64,000 nucleotides of DNA from Aggregatibacter segnis ATCC 33393 (GCF_000185305.1 NZ_GL622200.1:97359-161358); one strand, 5' to 3'. Counted from the stretch's first letter, positions 1 to 11,410 are shown. Numbers and translations are program-made. Notes: a model not told the origin generated them from the sequence alone.

Positions 1-52
1 CTTATTACTTTAGTTCATTAGCTTAATGTTAATAGTGAACTAAATTAATAAG
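1..52. other. Inverted repeat in the spacer just before 5S rRNA
   Basis: Bases 1-7 and 9-17 pair with 46-52 and 36-44, giving a long AT-rich hairpin immediately upstream of the 5S gene. It lies where the 3' flank of 23S rRNA would be, so a processing stem of the rRNA precursor is likely, but the 23S gene is outside the window and this cannot be confirmed. Confidence 0.45.
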
Positions 53-57
53 TATTT

Positions 58-170
58 TTAGCAGTCATAGTGCAGTAGAGCCACCTGAATCCATACCGAA
101 CTCAGAAGTGAAATGCTGTTACGCCAATGGTAGTGTGGGGCATCCCCATGTGAGAGTAGGTCACTGCTAA
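58..170 (+). rRNA. rrf: 5S ribosomal RNA
   Basis: The conserved 5S core is present (CCGAACTCAGAAGTGAAA and GGTAGTGTGGGG, then CCCCATGTGAGAGTAGG). The ends TTAGCAGT and ACTGCTAA pair to close helix I, which sets the boundaries to within a few bases. At about 113 nt it is slightly shorter than the 116-120 nt usual in gammaproteobacteria. It is followed by tRNA-Asp and tRNA-Trp, the distal tRNA pair seen in some enterobacterial rrn operons, so this is the 3' end of an rRNA operon whose 16S and 23S genes lie to the left. Confidence 0.92.
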
Positions 171-180
171 TCCCTATCTC

Positions 181-257
181 GGAGTGGTAGTTCAGCTGGT
201 TAGAATACCTGCCTGTCACGCAGGGGGTCGCGGGTTCGAGTCCCGTCCATTCCGCCA
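181..257 (+). tRNA. tRNA-Asp (anticodon GTC)
   Basis: A full cloverleaf can be drawn: acceptor GGAGTGG pairs with CCATTCC including one G-T wobble, the anticodon loop CTGTCAC carries GTC, the T arm has GGTTCGAGTCC, and CCA is encoded. It lies 10 bases after 5S rRNA and is presumably co-transcribed with the rRNA operon. Confidence 0.97.
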
Positions 258-289
258 ATTTTATAACTTTTTCAAAGTTAAATACCAAT

Positions 290-365
290 AGGGGCGTAGT
301 TCAATTGGTAGAGCACCGGTCTCCAAAACCGGGTGTTGGGAGTTCGAGCCTCTCCGCCCCTGCCA
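290..365 (+). tRNA. tRNA-Trp (anticodon CCA)
   Basis: Nearly identical to E. coli tRNA-Trp: acceptor AGGGGCG, D loop TTCAATTGGTAGAGC, anticodon loop CTCCAAA with CCA, T arm GAGTTCGAG and encoded CCA end. It follows tRNA-Asp by 32 bases as the last gene of the rRNA operon. No clear rho-independent terminator is visible between it and the convergent ytfJ. Confidence 0.97.
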
Positions 366-405
366 TCCATTTTCTTATCTTCTCGCTTTTTATTTTTACT
401 ACTTT

Positions 406-954
406 CTACTGAACTAAGTTTTTAACTAGTTCGATAACTTGATTCATTTGTTGCTCAGATAACTTCCCTTCATGTGCAAATTTCACTTTTCCAGATTTGT
501 CTAATACTACAATTAGGCTTTCTTTAGGCTGTAATCCCCAGTCTTTTTTAACTTGACCTGTTTGATCTAAAATCACTTGGCTGTGAGGATTATTTTTTTT
601 ACCTTTTTCAGCACTACTTTTGACGAAAGGACCGGTGCCGAAGATAGCATCTTCTGCATTAATAATTGTTGTTGTTTGATATTTGCTAGAATCAAAGCGT
701 TGAGCTTTGATCATTTCCATTAAGCCATCATTTTTTTCTTTAACGCTACTTCTTCCTGCCATGTGTTGAAGAACCCTTACTTTTCCTGCAACTGCTGGCG
801 ATTCCCAGTTTTTATAGTTGATGCTTCCATTGTTTATGATTAATTCTCCGTCAGTTTGAACGGAAACATAAGGGAGGGGGGTATTGAGTTGGAGGTTATG
901 AGCAAAACTCGATGTTGCTAAGGATGTTAGCAATACAAATGCTAATTTTTTCAT
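406..954 (-). CDS. ytfJ: YtfJ family periplasmic protein
   Basis: Encodes 182 residues. An N-terminal signal peptide (MKKLAFVLLTS...SSFA) predicts export to the periplasm. The body matches the YtfJ family over its length: KVRVLQHMAGRSS near residue 60, YQTTTIINAEDAIFGTG near 93, and a thioredoxin-fold-like C-terminal half (ESLIVVLDKSGKV). Its biochemical role is not established. It lies downstream of tRNA-Pro and tRNA-Arg on the same strand and could be read through from the tRNA promoter. Length is normal for the family. Confidence 0.9.
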   Translation of the reverse strand: MKKLAFVLLTSLATSSFAHNLQLNTPLPYVSVQTDGELIINNGSINYKNWESPAVAGKVRVLQHMAGRSSVKEKNDGLMEMIKAQRFDSSKYQTTTIINAEDAIFGTGPFVKSSAEKGKKNNPHSQVILDQTGQVKKDWGLQPKESLIVVLDKSGKVKFAHEGKLSEQQMNQVIELVKNLVQ

Positions 955-1004
955 TCTATTTTCCTTGGATTGGAAGTAAAAAATATTTAGTCAGGTTTAT
1001 TAAA

Positions 1005-1081
<77 letters not shown>

Positions 1082-1114
1082 ATTAAAATGGGATGATGAA
1101 AGAATAGAGAAAGG

Positions 1115-1191
1115 TGGTCGGCGAGATAGGATTTGAACCTACGACCCACTGGTCCCAAACCAGTTGCGCTACCAAGCTGCGCTACTCGCCG
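1115..1191 (-). tRNA. tRNA-Pro (anticodon TGG)
   Basis: On the minus strand the acceptor CGGCGAG pairs with CTCGCCG, the anticodon loop TTTGGGA carries TGG, and GGTTCAAATCC forms the T arm, with CCA encoded. It is the promoter-proximal gene of a small tRNA-Pro/tRNA-Arg unit. Confidence 0.96.
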
Positions 1192-1204
1192 AAAGATGTG
1201 TAGC

Positions 1205-1232
1205 ATTATAGTTTTCTTTCATTTTCAGTCAA
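1205..1232 (-). promoter_or_regulatory. Sigma-70 promoter for tRNA-Pro/tRNA-Arg
   Basis: Reading the minus strand, TTGACT (1232-1227) is followed after 16 bases by a perfect TATAAT (1210-1205). The start point would fall within a few bases of the tRNA-Pro 5' end, so the leader is very short. It is the only strong promoter visible for the tRNA-Pro, tRNA-Arg and possibly ytfJ unit. Confidence 0.75.
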
Positions 1233-1347
1233 TCAATTTTTATGGTTTTACTGTCAATCGTCTAAATTTATTACAATTCAGTTTACATAAAACGGATTTT
1301 TCTGACAAAATAGCGTGCGTAAATATTTACCTTACGCGGAGAATTTA

Positions 1348-2205
1348 ATGGCGGCTCAAATTATTTCAGGTACTCAGTTATCCCAGCAAATTAAATTGAA
1401 TATTACACAAAAAATTGCACAGTATATTGAGCTGGGTAAACGTGCTCCTGGTCTGGCAGTAATTCTAGTTGGCGCGGATCCGGCTTCTCAGGTTTATGTG
1501 GGAAGTAAGCGTAAAAGTTGTGCTGAAATCGGTATTTTTTCCAAATCTTACGATTTACCGGAAACCACTTCTGAATCAGAATTGTTAGCTCTTATTGAGC
1601 GATTGAATCAAGATCCTGAGGTTGATGGTATTTTGGTGCAGTTACCGTTGCCAAAACACATTGATAGCACCAAAGTAATTGAAAAAATTTCACCGGAAAA
1701 AGATGTGGATGGTTTTCATCCTTATAATGTTGGGCGCTTGTGTCAACGTATTCCAACATTACGTGCTTGTACGCCTTATGGTGTGATGAAATTATTGGAA
1801 ACTACAGGTATTTCTTTTTATGGCAAACATGCTGTCATTGTTGGTGCGTCCAATATTGTTGGTCGTCCAATGGCATTAGAATTGTTACTTGCCGGCTGTA
1901 CTGTCACAATAACTCACCGTTTTACCGAGGATTTAGCGGGTCATATTCGCCAAGCGGATATTTTAGTGGTTGCTGTGGGTAAACCTAAATTTATTAAAGG
2001 TGAATGGATCAAAGAAGGCGCAGTTGTCGTTGATGTCGGAATTAACCGTATTGATGGCAAGTTGGTTGGCGATGTTGAGTTTGAGGTTGCTGCCGAGCGT
2101 GCTGCTTATATTACACCGGTGCCGGGTGGCGTTGGCCCAATGACGGTAGCAATGCTTATGTATAATACGCTTTCCGCTTATGAAAAACATGAAAATTTAG
2201 TGTAA
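1348..2205 (+). CDS. folD: Bifunctional methylenetetrahydrofolate dehydrogenase/cyclohydrolase FolD
   Basis: Encodes 285 residues. FolD oxidises 5,10-methylene-THF with NADP+ and hydrolyses the product to 10-formyl-THF in the cytoplasm. Visible signatures are [15 protein letters not shown] (with the catalytic-type Tyr-Lys region), [10 protein letters not shown], the substrate-loop [12 protein letters not shown], and [11 protein letters not shown] of the Rossmann NADP site; it ends with [14 protein letters not shown]. The frame opens earlier at 1315, but the family start (MAA-I-I-G) and the GCGGAG ribosome-binding sequence place the start at 1348. A single DNA uptake signal overlaps the stop codon region. 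Confidence 0.95.
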   Translation: MAAQIISGTQLSQQIKLNITQKIAQYIELGKRAPGLAVILVGADPASQVYVGSKRKSCAEIGIFSKSYDLPETTSESELLALIERLNQDPEVDGILVQLPLPKHIDSTKVIEKISPEKDVDGFHPYNVGRLCQRIPTLRACTPYGVMKLLETTGISFYGKHAVIVGASNIVGRPMALELLLAGCTVTITHRFTEDLAGHIRQADILVVAVGKPKFIKGEWIKEGAVVVDVGINRIDGKLVGDVEFEVAAERAAYITPVPGGVGPMTVAMLMYNTLSAYEKHENLV

Positions 2206-2214
2206 AAGTGCGGT
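2205..2214 (+). repeat. DNA uptake signal sequence (Hin type)
   Basis: AAAGTGCGGT at the folD stop codon. One of many copies in the window. The motif is recognised during natural DNA uptake in the Haemophilus/Aggregatibacter branch of the Pasteurellaceae. Confidence 0.85.
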
Positions 2215-2241
2215 CATAAAAAACAGTGTTTTTATAGAGAT

Positions 2242-2279
2242 AAAAAAGCCCTTGAGTTAATTCAAGGGCTTTTATTTTT
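2242..2279. terminator. Bidirectional terminator between folD and groEL
   Basis: AAAAGCCCTTGA and TCAAGGGCTTTT form a stem with a short loop. It is followed by T-rich sequence on the plus strand and, as A-rich sequence on the left, on the minus strand. It can end both folD (plus) and groEL (minus). Confidence 0.85.
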
Positions 2280-2291
2280 GATAGGGAAGAA

Positions 2292-4315
<2,024 letters not shown>

Positions 4316-4358
4316 CTGAAATTTCCTCTATTTCTAGGTTTGTTAAAAAGTTTCTTTT

Positions 4359-4386
4359 ATATGGGAATCATTTTTACGCTTTCAAG
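4359..4386 (-). promoter_or_regulatory. Sigma-32 heat-shock promoter for groES-groEL
   Basis: On the minus strand CTTGAAA (4386-4380) is followed after 14 bases by CCCATAT (4365-4359), an excellent match to the sigma-32 consensus CTTGAAA-N11-16-CCCCATNT. The start point would fall about 35-40 bases before the groES ATG. No CIRCE inverted repeat is visible, so control by alternative sigma factor rather than HrcA is inferred. Confidence 0.85.
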
Positions 4387-4398
4387 GGAAAGGCAAAA

Positions 4399-4881
4399 TT
4401 ATTTTAACCGTTTATTTTCATCCGCTTCCTTTTCAAATTCCGCCTCAAAAATCTCGCCATCTCTAGGTGGATTGCCTTGGGACGAATAAAAAGTGCGGTT
4501 GGTTTTAAAGATGTTTTGTTGGAAGAACACGAATCGGCTACGAATGAATGTATTTACTAGGTAACGACCGAGCGGGCTTAACAGCACGCAAGCGAGAATG
4601 TCAGTCACAAAACCGGGAATAACAAAAAGGATGCCGGCAATAAGCCAGCGCAGAGAGCCAAAAAGCGCATCAGTAGGCAATTCGCCTTGGGTGAGCTGCT
4701 GTTTTACGCGAGTGAGGCTATACCAACCACGAACACGGATGATGACAATGCCCAGTAGTGAGGAACCAATCAGTAATAAAATGAGCATGAGGATACCCAA
4801 ACGGCTTCCTAGCCAAACCAGTAGACTCAGTTCCAGATAAATAAATACAAAAACAGCGAAAAGAAAGGTGATAAACGGCAT
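4399..4881 (-). CDS. fxsA: FxsA family inner-membrane protein
   Basis: Encodes 160 residues. The N-terminal part holds two closely spaced hydrophobic segments (residues about 3-22 and 26-48), followed by a third near 78-100 with the family motif IPGFVTDILAC, and a charged cytoplasmic-like tail. FxsA homologues are small membrane proteins; in E. coli overproduction relieves F exclusion of phage T7, and its normal role is unclear. It lies directly upstream of groES on the same strand; the groES heat-shock promoter sits between the two genes. Confidence 0.88.
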   Translation of the reverse strand: MPFITFLFAVFVFIYLELSLLVWLGSRLGILMLILLLIGSSLLGIVIIRVRGWYSLTRVKQQLTQGELPTDALFGSLRWLIAGILFVIPGFVTDILACVLLSPLGRYLVNTFIRSRFVFFQQNIFKTNRTFYSSQGNPPRDGEIFEAEFEKEADENKRLK

Positions 4882-5019
4882 GTTCGCTCCTTAAAAATAC
4901 GTTGGATGAGCATATTACCCGCTTTATTCTGCAGTGCAACTTTTATTCATGGCTACATCTTTCGGGTTAGAAAAACTAATCTGAAAAATAAAAATAACTC
5001 TTAAATGCGTATAAAAATC

Positions 5020-5061
5020 TGTGACTTGGATCAATTTAATTTTAATCGAATTTTCTATAAT
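5020..5061 (+). promoter_or_regulatory. CRP-like site and promoter of aspA
   Basis: TGTGA-CTTGGA-TCAAT at 5020-5035 resembles the CRP consensus TGTGA-N6-TCACA with a perfect left half. A perfect TATAAT lies at 5056-5061 with no good -35. The site centre falls about 40 bases before the likely start point, the class II activator position. Catabolite control of aspA is therefore likely. The same sequence partly resembles an FNR site, so anaerobic control is an alternative. Confidence 0.6.
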
Positions 5062-5105
5062 TTAGACAATTCAACCAAACGTGTTAAGCATAAAGGAGAA
5101 CGCAA

Positions 5106-6524
5106 ATGACACAATATAGAAAGGAAGTGGATTTGTTAGGTGAACGTGAAGTTCCTGCAGATGCTTACTGGGGTATTCACACCCTAAGAGCGGTGGAAAA
5201 TTTTAACATTTCGAAAGTAACGATTTCTGATGTGCCGGAATTTGTTCGCGGCATGGTGATGGTGAAAAAAGCAGCGGCATTGGCAAATGGTGAGTTGGGT
5301 GCCATTCCAAAAGAAATTGCAGAAGCCATTGTTAAAGCTTGTGATGAAGTGTTAGTGAACGGCAAATGTTTGGATCAATTCCCATCTGATATTTACCAAG
5401 GTGGTGCAGGCACTTCCGTCAATATGAACACCAATGAAGTGATTGCCAACTTGGCGTTAGAAATTTTAGGTCACAAAAAAGGTGAATATAAATACCTCGA
5501 CCCAATGGATCATGTGAACGCCAGCCAATCCACCAACGATGCGTACCCTACCGGTTTCCACATTGCCGTGTACAACAGCGTCATTAAACTTCTTGAAAAA
5601 GTCGCTTATTTGCAACAAGGCTTTGAAAACAAAGCAAAAGAATTCGAGAAAGTGTTGAAAATGGGCCGTACTCAATTACAAGACGCAGTGCCAATGACTG
5701 TGGGGCAAGAATTCAAAGCGTTTGCAGTGTTAATGGCAGAAGAAGTGAAACACTTAAAAGCTGCAGCGGCACACTTACTTGAAGTGAACATGGGCGCGAC
5801 CGCAATCGGTACCGGTTTAAATACCCCACAAGGTTATGTGTCTTCCGTTGTGAAACATTTATCCAATGTCACCGGATTACATTGCACCGGCTCAGAGAAC
5901 TTAATTGAAGCAACCTCAGACTGCGGTGATTATGTTTCCGTACATGGCGCGTTAAAACGCACTGCCGTGAAATTGTCAAAAATCTGTAACGACTTACGTT
6001 TACTCTCTTCCGGCCCTCGTGCAGGCATTAAAGAAATTAACTTGCCTGAATTACAAGCGGGTTCTTCTATCATGCCGGCAAAAGTAAACCCGGTTGTGCC
6101 TGAAGTGGTGAACCAAGTGTGCTTCAAAGTGATCGGTAACGATACCACTGTGACTTTTGCGTCAGAAGCAGGTCAATTACAATTAAACGTAATGGAGCCG
6201 GTGATTGTACAAGCTATGTTTGAATCTATTGAGATTTTAGGTAACGCTTGTGTGAACTTACGCGATAAATGCGTTGATGGCATCACCGTCAACAAAGAAA
6301 CGTGTGAAAACTACGTTTACAATTCTATCGGTATTGTGACTTACTTAAACCCATTTATCGGCCACCACAACGGTGACTTAGTGGGTAAAATCTGTGCGCA
6401 AACCGGTAAAGGTGTGCGTGAAGTGGTCTTGGAAAAAGGCTTGTTAACCAAAGAACAATTGGATGACATCCTTTCCGTAGAAAACTTGATGAATCCGACC
6501 TATAAGGCAAAATTGAATAAATAA
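5106..6524 (+). CDS. aspA: Aspartate ammonia-lyase AspA
   Basis: Encodes 472 residues. AspA reversibly deaminates L-aspartate to fumarate and ammonia. The aspartase/fumarase signature [12 protein letters not shown] near residue 318 carries the catalytic serine loop, and [11 protein letters not shown] near 140 and TALNTPQG-like [10 protein letters not shown] near 237 form the active site of the tetramer. The start is supported by AAAGGAG ten bases upstream. In Pasteurellaceae it feeds fumarate to anaerobic respiration and the incomplete citric acid cycle. A CRP-like site and strong terminator flank it, so it is probably a single-gene unit. Confidence 0.97.
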   Translation: MTQYRKEVDLLGEREVPADAYWGIHTLRAVENFNISKVTISDVPEFVRGMVMVKKAAALANGELGAIPKEIAEAIVKACDEVLVNGKCLDQFPSDIYQGGAGTSVNMNTNEVIANLALEILGHKKGEYKYLDPMDHVNASQSTNDAYPTGFHIAVYNSVIKLLEKVAYLQQGFENKAKEFEKVLKMGRTQLQDAVPMTVGQEFKAFAVLMAEEVKHLKAAAAHLLEVNMGATAIGTGLNTPQGYVSSVVKHLSNVTGLHCTGSENLIEATSDCGDYVSVHGALKRTAVKLSKICNDLRLLSSGPRAGIKEINLPELQAGSSIMPAKVNPVVPEVVNQVCFKVIGNDTTVTFASEAGQLQLNVMEPVIVQAMFESIEILGNACVNLRDKCVDGITVNKETCENYVYNSIGIVTYLNPFIGHHNGDLVGKICAQTGKGVREVVLEKGLLTKEQLDDILSVENLMNPTYKAKLNK

Positions 6525-6556
6525 AATTCAATATTGACTTGTTTATTTAGTTCAAC

Positions 6557-6591
6557 ATCAGCGTCTTAAGGGATTAAGGCGCTGATTTTTT
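6557..6591 (+). terminator. Rho-independent terminator of aspA
   Basis: ATCAGCG-T-CTTAA pairs with TTAAG-G-CGCTGAT and is followed by a T run. Confidence 0.88.
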
Positions 6592-6670
6592 ATTTGTCGC
6601 TTTTTAATGGCAGTCGGTCAGGCTAGAATAACCTCTCATTTTGGAAAAGAATTTGCATAGGGTGGAAATA

Positions 6671-7714
6671 ATGAAAAACGTATTGGTGATTCGTAACGAT
6701 AAATTGGGCGATTTTATGTTGGCATGGCCATCCTTTGCCATGTTAAAAGCCTCTGAACCATCGTTAAAACTGACCGCACTTGTACCTGCTTACACCGCAG
6801 ATATTGCTCGGGCATGCCCTTATTTAGATGACGTTATTATTGATGCGCCGAAAAACGATAAAGCTGCATTTCAGCGCGTGGTGAACGAAATTAAAGCGCG
6901 TCAATTTGATGCCATGATCAGCTTCTTTTCCAATACACATAACGCCAAATTAGCGTGGAAATGTCGCATTCCTTACCGTTTAGCGCCGGCAACAAAATGG
7001 GTGCAATTTTTCTATAATCATCGTTTAACGCAACGCCGTTCCCAATCGGCTAAGCCTGAATTTGAATATAACTTGGATTTGGCCCGCACTTTTTTACGTG
7101 ATCATGGCATTGCTGTTGTTCAGCCTTGCCCGCCATATCTCACTTTCCCTAAAAGTGCGGTGGATTTTCAGCGTGAGTCTTTATGCCATCAGTTAAACAT
7201 TGATGCGGAGAAAAAATGGATTTTTGTGCACAGCGGTTCCGGCGGGTCTGCCAATAATTTATCTTTGGCGCAATATGCTGAGCTCATTCGTGGCTTATTA
7301 GCGCGGTTTAACGTCTATGTGATTTTAACGGCAGGGCCGAATGAAAGTGAAAAAGCCCATGAACTGGCAAATTTGGTGCAGGATTCGCGGGTGGTCGTTT
7401 ATGACAAAAATAACGGCATGGTGGATTTCGCACAATCTTTGGCGTGTGCTAATTTGTTTATTGCCGGTTCCACCGGGCCGTTGCATTTAAGCGCTGCGTT
7501 AAATGTTCCGACCATCGGTTTTTATCCGAGTCGTCGTTCTGCTACACCATTGCGTTGGCAGCCGATTAATGAGGTTGATAAACATTTGGCATTTTGTCCG
7601 CCAAACGACAAAGCGAGTCAAACAGATTTAAGCAAAATTCATATTGGCGAGAAATTAGACGAGATCGAGCGGTTTATTACTCGGGTGTGGCACTCGACGA
7701 CGGATAATAAATAA
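6671..7714 (+). CDS. Family 9 glycosyltransferase, heptosyltransferase-like
   Basis: Encodes 347 residues from the ATG at 6671, chosen over an upstream ATG at 6641 because family members begin with the MKNVLVIRNDKLGDFMLAWP beta-strand/loop and a GGTGGA ribosome-binding site precedes it. GT9 enzymes transfer ADP-heptose to the lipopolysaccharide inner core at the cytoplasmic membrane. The C-terminal donor-site motif is FIAGSTGPLHLSAALNVPTIGFY near 272-295, and VHSGSGGSANN starts the second Rossmann domain. It resembles the third heptosyltransferase type rather than OpsX, which is encoded separately at 45.6 kb; the acceptor is not provable here. An uptake signal lies inside at 7152. Its last 60 bases overlap the convergent next gene. 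Confidence 0.85.
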   Translation: MKNVLVIRNDKLGDFMLAWPSFAMLKASEPSLKLTALVPAYTADIARACPYLDDVIIDAPKNDKAAFQRVVNEIKARQFDAMISFFSNTHNAKLAWKCRIPYRLAPATKWVQFFYNHRLTQRRSQSAKPEFEYNLDLARTFLRDHGIAVVQPCPPYLTFPKSAVDFQRESLCHQLNIDAEKKWIFVHSGSGGSANNLSLAQYAELIRGLLARFNVYVILTAGPNESEKAHELANLVQDSRVVVYDKNNGMVDFAQSLACANLFIAGSTGPLHLSAALNVPTIGFYPSRRSATPLRWQPINEVDKHLAFCPPNDKASQTDLSKIHIGEKLDEIERFITRVWHSTTDNK

Positions 7715-8323
7715 GGTGTATTGCACTACCCAGCCAATCCCCAGTGCGAACATGAGTGTGCCGATGCCTAACACGCCACCGAGCAGATAGCCGAAGAGGC
7801 ACACTAAAACTTCAATGGACGTTCGCACGATGCCGATTTTCCAATGGAAACGATAACACAACCCCACCATTAACCCATCGCGTGGGCCGGGGCCTTGGTG
7901 GCAGGTTAGGTAAAAGGCATTGCCGATGCCGAATAATAAAATACCAACGACAGCGTAAATGAAACGCAGATAAAGTGCGGTAGGTTTTTCCAGCAAATAA
8001 ACGGTTAAGCCGAGAAAGAGGGCGATCACAAAAATATTCATGACGGTGGCAAGTCCCGGCCTCAGTTTTAATGGAAACCACGCTAACATCACGATTGAAC
8101 TAATTATCCATGACGCCCAACCGACACTAAATTCCCCGCGTAAGGCTACACCTTGCGATAATATGGTCCAAGGCGCGGAGCCTAAATCAGAAAGAAGCAA
8201 TAATGCTTCGCCAAATCCCATGACACTTAAAGATAAAAGCAACACACAAAAGGATTTAGGCTCAAATGCCCAAAGGGATTTTGCTGCCCAAGGTGTATGC
8301 GGCAGAACCTGTGCTTTCTTCAT
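7655..8323 (-). CDS. YczE/YitT-like integral membrane protein
   Basis: Encodes 222 residues with five hydrophobic segments (about 27-47, 65-83, 89-110, 117-140 and 170-205). The family signature GFGEALLLLSDLGSAPWTILSQG and GPGPRDGLMVGL are visible; these occur in YczE/YyaS-type membrane proteins of unknown transport or regulatory role. It ends inside the convergent glycosyltransferase gene, with a 60-base coding overlap. Two uptake signals lie in or near it. No function is assigned. Confidence 0.8.
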   Translation of the reverse strand: MKKAQVLPHTPWAAKSLWAFEPKSFCVLLLSLSVMGFGEALLLLSDLGSAPWTILSQGVALRGEFSVGWASWIISSIVMLAWFPLKLRPGLATVMNIFVIALFLGLTVYLLEKPTALYLRFIYAVVGILLFGIGNAFYLTCHQGPGPRDGLMVGLCYRFHWKIGIVRTSIEVLVCLFGYLLGGVLGIGTLMFALGIGWVVQYTLFIIRRRVPHPSNKPLDLV

Positions 8324-8559
8324 TTATCTTTAATCCATCGTTTGTTACTAAGTGGCGCGCATTATCCCAAGGTTTATTCATGCTGTCTAAATAAATTACG
8401 TTGAATTTTGACCGCACTTTATTCCTTTTTAAGGCGGATTTTGCTTCTAGTGACATCGGGTTGCACTAATTATGATATTAATCAATAAAATTCACTCTCC
8501 TTTTTTATGGAAACCAAGTAGAATACGAAGAATTTTATTCAATGACTTTTGAGGTATTT

Positions 8560-9810
8560 ATGGACATTTTAATTAGTGTTGTTGGTATTTTCGTCCTGTT
8601 AGGGATTGCAGTTTTGTTCTCTAACAACCGTAAAGCGATCAATCTGCGTACCGTTTTTGGTGCGTTGGCTATTCAAATCGCTATCGGTGCTTTCGTACTT
8701 TATGTACCGGCGGGACGTAGTGCGTTACAAACGGCTTCTGATTTTATCGGTAAAATCATTAGCTTCGGTAACGAAGGGATTAGTTTCTTATTCGGTGGAT
8801 TGACTGATCCAAGCCAAAGTTTCGGTTTTATCTTTGCGATTAAAGTGTTGCCGGTCATCATTTTCTTCTCCGCCTTGATTTCTTTGCTTTATTACATCGG
8901 TGTTATGCAATGGGTGATCAAATTAATCGGTGGTGGATTACAAAAATTATTAGGTACATCAAAAGCAGAATCTATGTCTGCGGCTGCCAATATTTTCGTT
9001 GGCCAAACGGAAGCGCCATTAATTGTAAAACCATTTATCAGCCGTATGACGCAATCTGAATTATTTGCTGTGATGGTTGGTGGCGTTGCCTCTATCGCCG
9101 GTTCTGTGATGGCGGGTTATGCCGGTATGGGTGTGCCGTTAACTTACCTAATCGCGGCTTCTTTCATGGCAGCACCGGGTGGTTTATTGTTTGCGAAAAT
9201 CATGTTCCCACAAACAGAAAAAGCGGATGACTCATTAAAAGAAAGTGCAGACGTTGAAAAACCATCTAACGCAATTGAAGCATTGGCAAATGGTGCGCGT
9301 GACGGTATGCACTTAGCGATGAACGTGGGTGCTATGTTAATCGCGTTTGTTTCTGTGATTGCTTTGATTAACTGGATTCTAAGCAGCTTCGGCGGCGTTA
9401 TTGGCGAACCGGATTTAACTTTACAAGTGATTTTAGGTTGGATTTTCAAACCATTGGCATACTTAATCGGGATTTCTTGGGAAGAGTCTGCCATTGCCGG
9501 TCAAATGATTGGTTTAAAATTAGCGGTGAACGAATTTGTGGGTTATTTAGAATTTGCTAAATATTTACAACCGGATTCTGCTGTGGTGTTAAGTGATAAA
9601 ACTAAAGCGATCATTACCTTCGCACTTTGTGGTTTTGCTAACTTCAGTTCCATCGCGATCTTAATTGGTGGCTTAGGCGGAATGGCGCCAAATCGTCGTA
9701 GCGACGTGGCTCGTTTAGGCTTGAAAGCCGTAGTTGCAGGTTCATTATCTAACTTAATGAGCGCAACAATTGCAGGTTTATTTATTGGTTTAAGTGGTGC
9801 CGTGCTATAA
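8560..9810 (+). CDS. nupC: NupC concentrative nucleoside transporter
   Basis: Encodes 416 residues. NupC imports nucleosides with protons or sodium across the inner membrane. CNT family signatures are strong: [17 protein letters not shown], the [16 protein letters not shown] substrate motif near residue 150, [14 protein letters not shown] near 200, and [13 protein letters not shown] near 356. The start at 8560 is preferred over 8542 because GAGGT stands six bases before it and related proteins start at this point. It precedes deoD by 115 bases, which couples uptake of nucleosides to their phosphorolysis. Confidence 0.95.
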   Translation: MDILISVVGIFVLLGIAVLFSNNRKAINLRTVFGALAIQIAIGAFVLYVPAGRSALQTASDFIGKIISFGNEGISFLFGGLTDPSQSFGFIFAIKVLPVIIFFSALISLLYYIGVMQWVIKLIGGGLQKLLGTSKAESMSAAANIFVGQTEAPLIVKPFISRMTQSELFAVMVGGVASIAGSVMAGYAGMGVPLTYLIAASFMAAPGGLLFAKIMFPQTEKADDSLKESADVEKPSNAIEALANGARDGMHLAMNVGAMLIAFVSVIALINWILSSFGGVIGEPDLTLQVILGWIFKPLAYLIGISWEESAIAGQMIGLKLAVNEFVGYLEFAKYLQPDSAVVLSDKTKAIITFALCGFANFSSIAILIGGLGGMAPNRRSDVARLGLKAVVAGSLSNLMSATIAGLFIGLSGAVL

Positions 9811-9818
9811 AGTGCGGT
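9809..9818 (+). repeat. DNA uptake signal after nupC
   Basis: AAAGTGCGGT overlapping the nupC stop codon. Confidence 0.85.
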
Positions 9819-9844
9819 ATGATTTCGCCATGTTTTTTATGATG

Positions 9845-9868
9845 ACACCACGACCATGTTCGTGGTGT
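9845..9868. other. Hairpin between nupC and deoD
   Basis: ACACCACGA and TCGTGGTGT form a nine-base-pair stem with a six-base loop. It lacks a real T run, so it is more likely an attenuator or mRNA-stability element than a full terminator. Confidence 0.5.
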
Positions 9869-9925
9869 TGTCGTTTATAAGCAACGGAAACGTTTGCTTC
9901 ATCATGTCAACAAGAGGGAAAAACT

Positions 9926-10645
9926 ATGACTCCACACATTAACGCACCTGCCGGTGCATTTGCTGATGCTGTATTAATGCCGGGTGATCCGCTACGTGCG
10001 AAGTATATTGCAGAAACTTTTTTGGAAAACGCACAGGAAGTGACTAACGTACGTAATATGTTAGGTTTCACCGGTACCTATAAAGGTCGTCGCATTTCCG
10101 TGATGGCACATGGTATGGGGATCCCTTCCTGTTCCATTTACGCAAAAGAACTTATCACTGAATACGGCGTGAAAAAAATGATTCGTGTTGGCTCTTGCGG
10201 TGCAGTACGTATGGATGTGAAATTGCGTGATGTGGTTATCGGTGTAGGTGCATGTACCGACTCCAAAGTAAACCGTATTCGTTTTAAAGATAACGACTTT
10301 GCCGCCATCGCAGATTTTGGTTTAACCCAAGCCGCAGTGCAAGCAGCGAAAAACTTAGGTGTGAAAGCTCGCGTTGGGAATTTATTCTCTGCCGATTTAT
10401 TCTACACGCCGGATGTCAGCATGTTTGATGTGATGGAAAAATACGGCATTCTTGGTGTGGAAATGGAAGCCGCCGGTATTTACGGTGTTGCCGCAGAGTA
10501 TGGTGCACGCGCATTAACCATCTGTACCGTATCTGACCACATTCGCACCCACGAGCTCACCAGTGCGGAAGAGCGTCAGTTAACGTTTAATGAAATGATT
10601 AAAATTGCATTAGAAGCAGTATTAATTGACGATGAATCGAATTAG
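9926..10645 (+). CDS. deoD: Purine nucleoside phosphorylase DeoD
   Basis: Encodes 239 residues, typical of hexameric bacterial PNP. It splits purine (deoxy)nucleosides with phosphate to base and ribose-1-phosphate. Visible features are the start [20 protein letters not shown] with the active-site His of the neighbouring subunit, GHGMGIPS-like [23 protein letters not shown] near residue 90, and the ribose-binding [10 protein letters not shown] near 179 with SDHIRTHE near 203. AAGAGGG precedes the ATG. It follows nupC and probably shares its transcript. Confidence 0.96.
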   Translation: MTPHINAPAGAFADAVLMPGDPLRAKYIAETFLENAQEVTNVRNMLGFTGTYKGRRISVMAHGMGIPSCSIYAKELITEYGVKKMIRVGSCGAVRMDVKLRDVVIGVGACTDSKVNRIRFKDNDFAAIADFGLTQAAVQAAKNLGVKARVGNLFSADLFYTPDVSMFDVMEKYGILGVEMEAAGIYGVAAEYGARALTICTVSDHIRTHELTSAEERQLTFNEMIKIALEAVLIDDESN

Positions 10646-10740
10646 CTTTAGAATTCACCCGCCATACCATAGGCATAATTTTTTATATGTTACTTATTGA
10701 ATAAGTACAATAGGAGCTGTTTTAAATTTATACCTGTGGC

Positions 10741-10814
10741 GACAGCATCATTGGCGACAAATTATTTGTGTAGTTTAGTTTTTCAAATGTATGGGCGTTG
10801 TCAATGATGTTGTC
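10741..10814 (+). promoter_or_regulatory. Structured leader upstream of the autotransporter gene
   Basis: The 414-base region 10646-11059 holds no gene. Within it, 10741-10758 and 10797-10814 are inverted repeats; 15 of 18 positions are Watson-Crick and the other three become G-U pairs in RNA, so the transcript would fold into an 18-base-pair stem with a 38-base loop. A shorter palindrome (ACTTATT/ATAAGT) lies near 10692-10706. The stem stands about 245 bases before the adhesin start codon, so it could be a long 5' untranslated structure or a DNA operator. No known riboswitch is recognised. Confidence 0.5.
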
Positions 10815-11200
10815 TCGAGGGCAGGAGTCTGTTTTTAGCGATTCCGTAGGTGTTTTGATAGAAGGCCTTAGAGTTATGGGTATCTATTAGGCCTACTAGT
10901 GATGCATTCACTTTTCCTATGTTGTGCAATAGTCATTGCTCAACATATTTTTTGGTTCATGTATTACATATCCATCTTCGTTATGAAGAGTAAAGCATTT
11001 ATCCATTAAAGTTATATATCAATATATCTTGATTAAATTTAACCATTAGGAGAACTTCCATGAATAATATATACAAGGTTATCTGGAGTAAGGTAACTAA
11101 CGTATTAGTCGTTGTATCCGAATTAGCGCGCTCTAAAGGGGTATCAGGACGCAATTCAACAGCGGCATCAAGCAATACTGCAAAAGTACGAACAAAATTA

Positions 11201-11210
11201 ACCGCACTTT
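11201..11210 (-). repeat. DNA uptake signal inside the adhesin signal-peptide coding region
   Basis: ACCGCACTTT encodes the residues T-A-L of the signal peptide core (KLTALS). It is the only exact copy I found in the 6.4 kb adhesin gene, compared with one every 1-2 kb in most of the window. Confidence 0.8.
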
Positions 11211-11410
11211 CTGTCGCCCTCTCATTCTGCTTTGGCGCATCTTCAGTATTTGCTGCTGATGTTAATGCTCCGAACGTTACCGCAACCACATCATTAACTG
11301 TTGGTGCTGCAGGCACCGCTGGTGGTTCAGCAACAGGTACAACAACATTGCATGGTACTGCTACATTGAATGGTAAAAATTTAGCGACTACCGATGATTT
11401 AGCAAATAAA

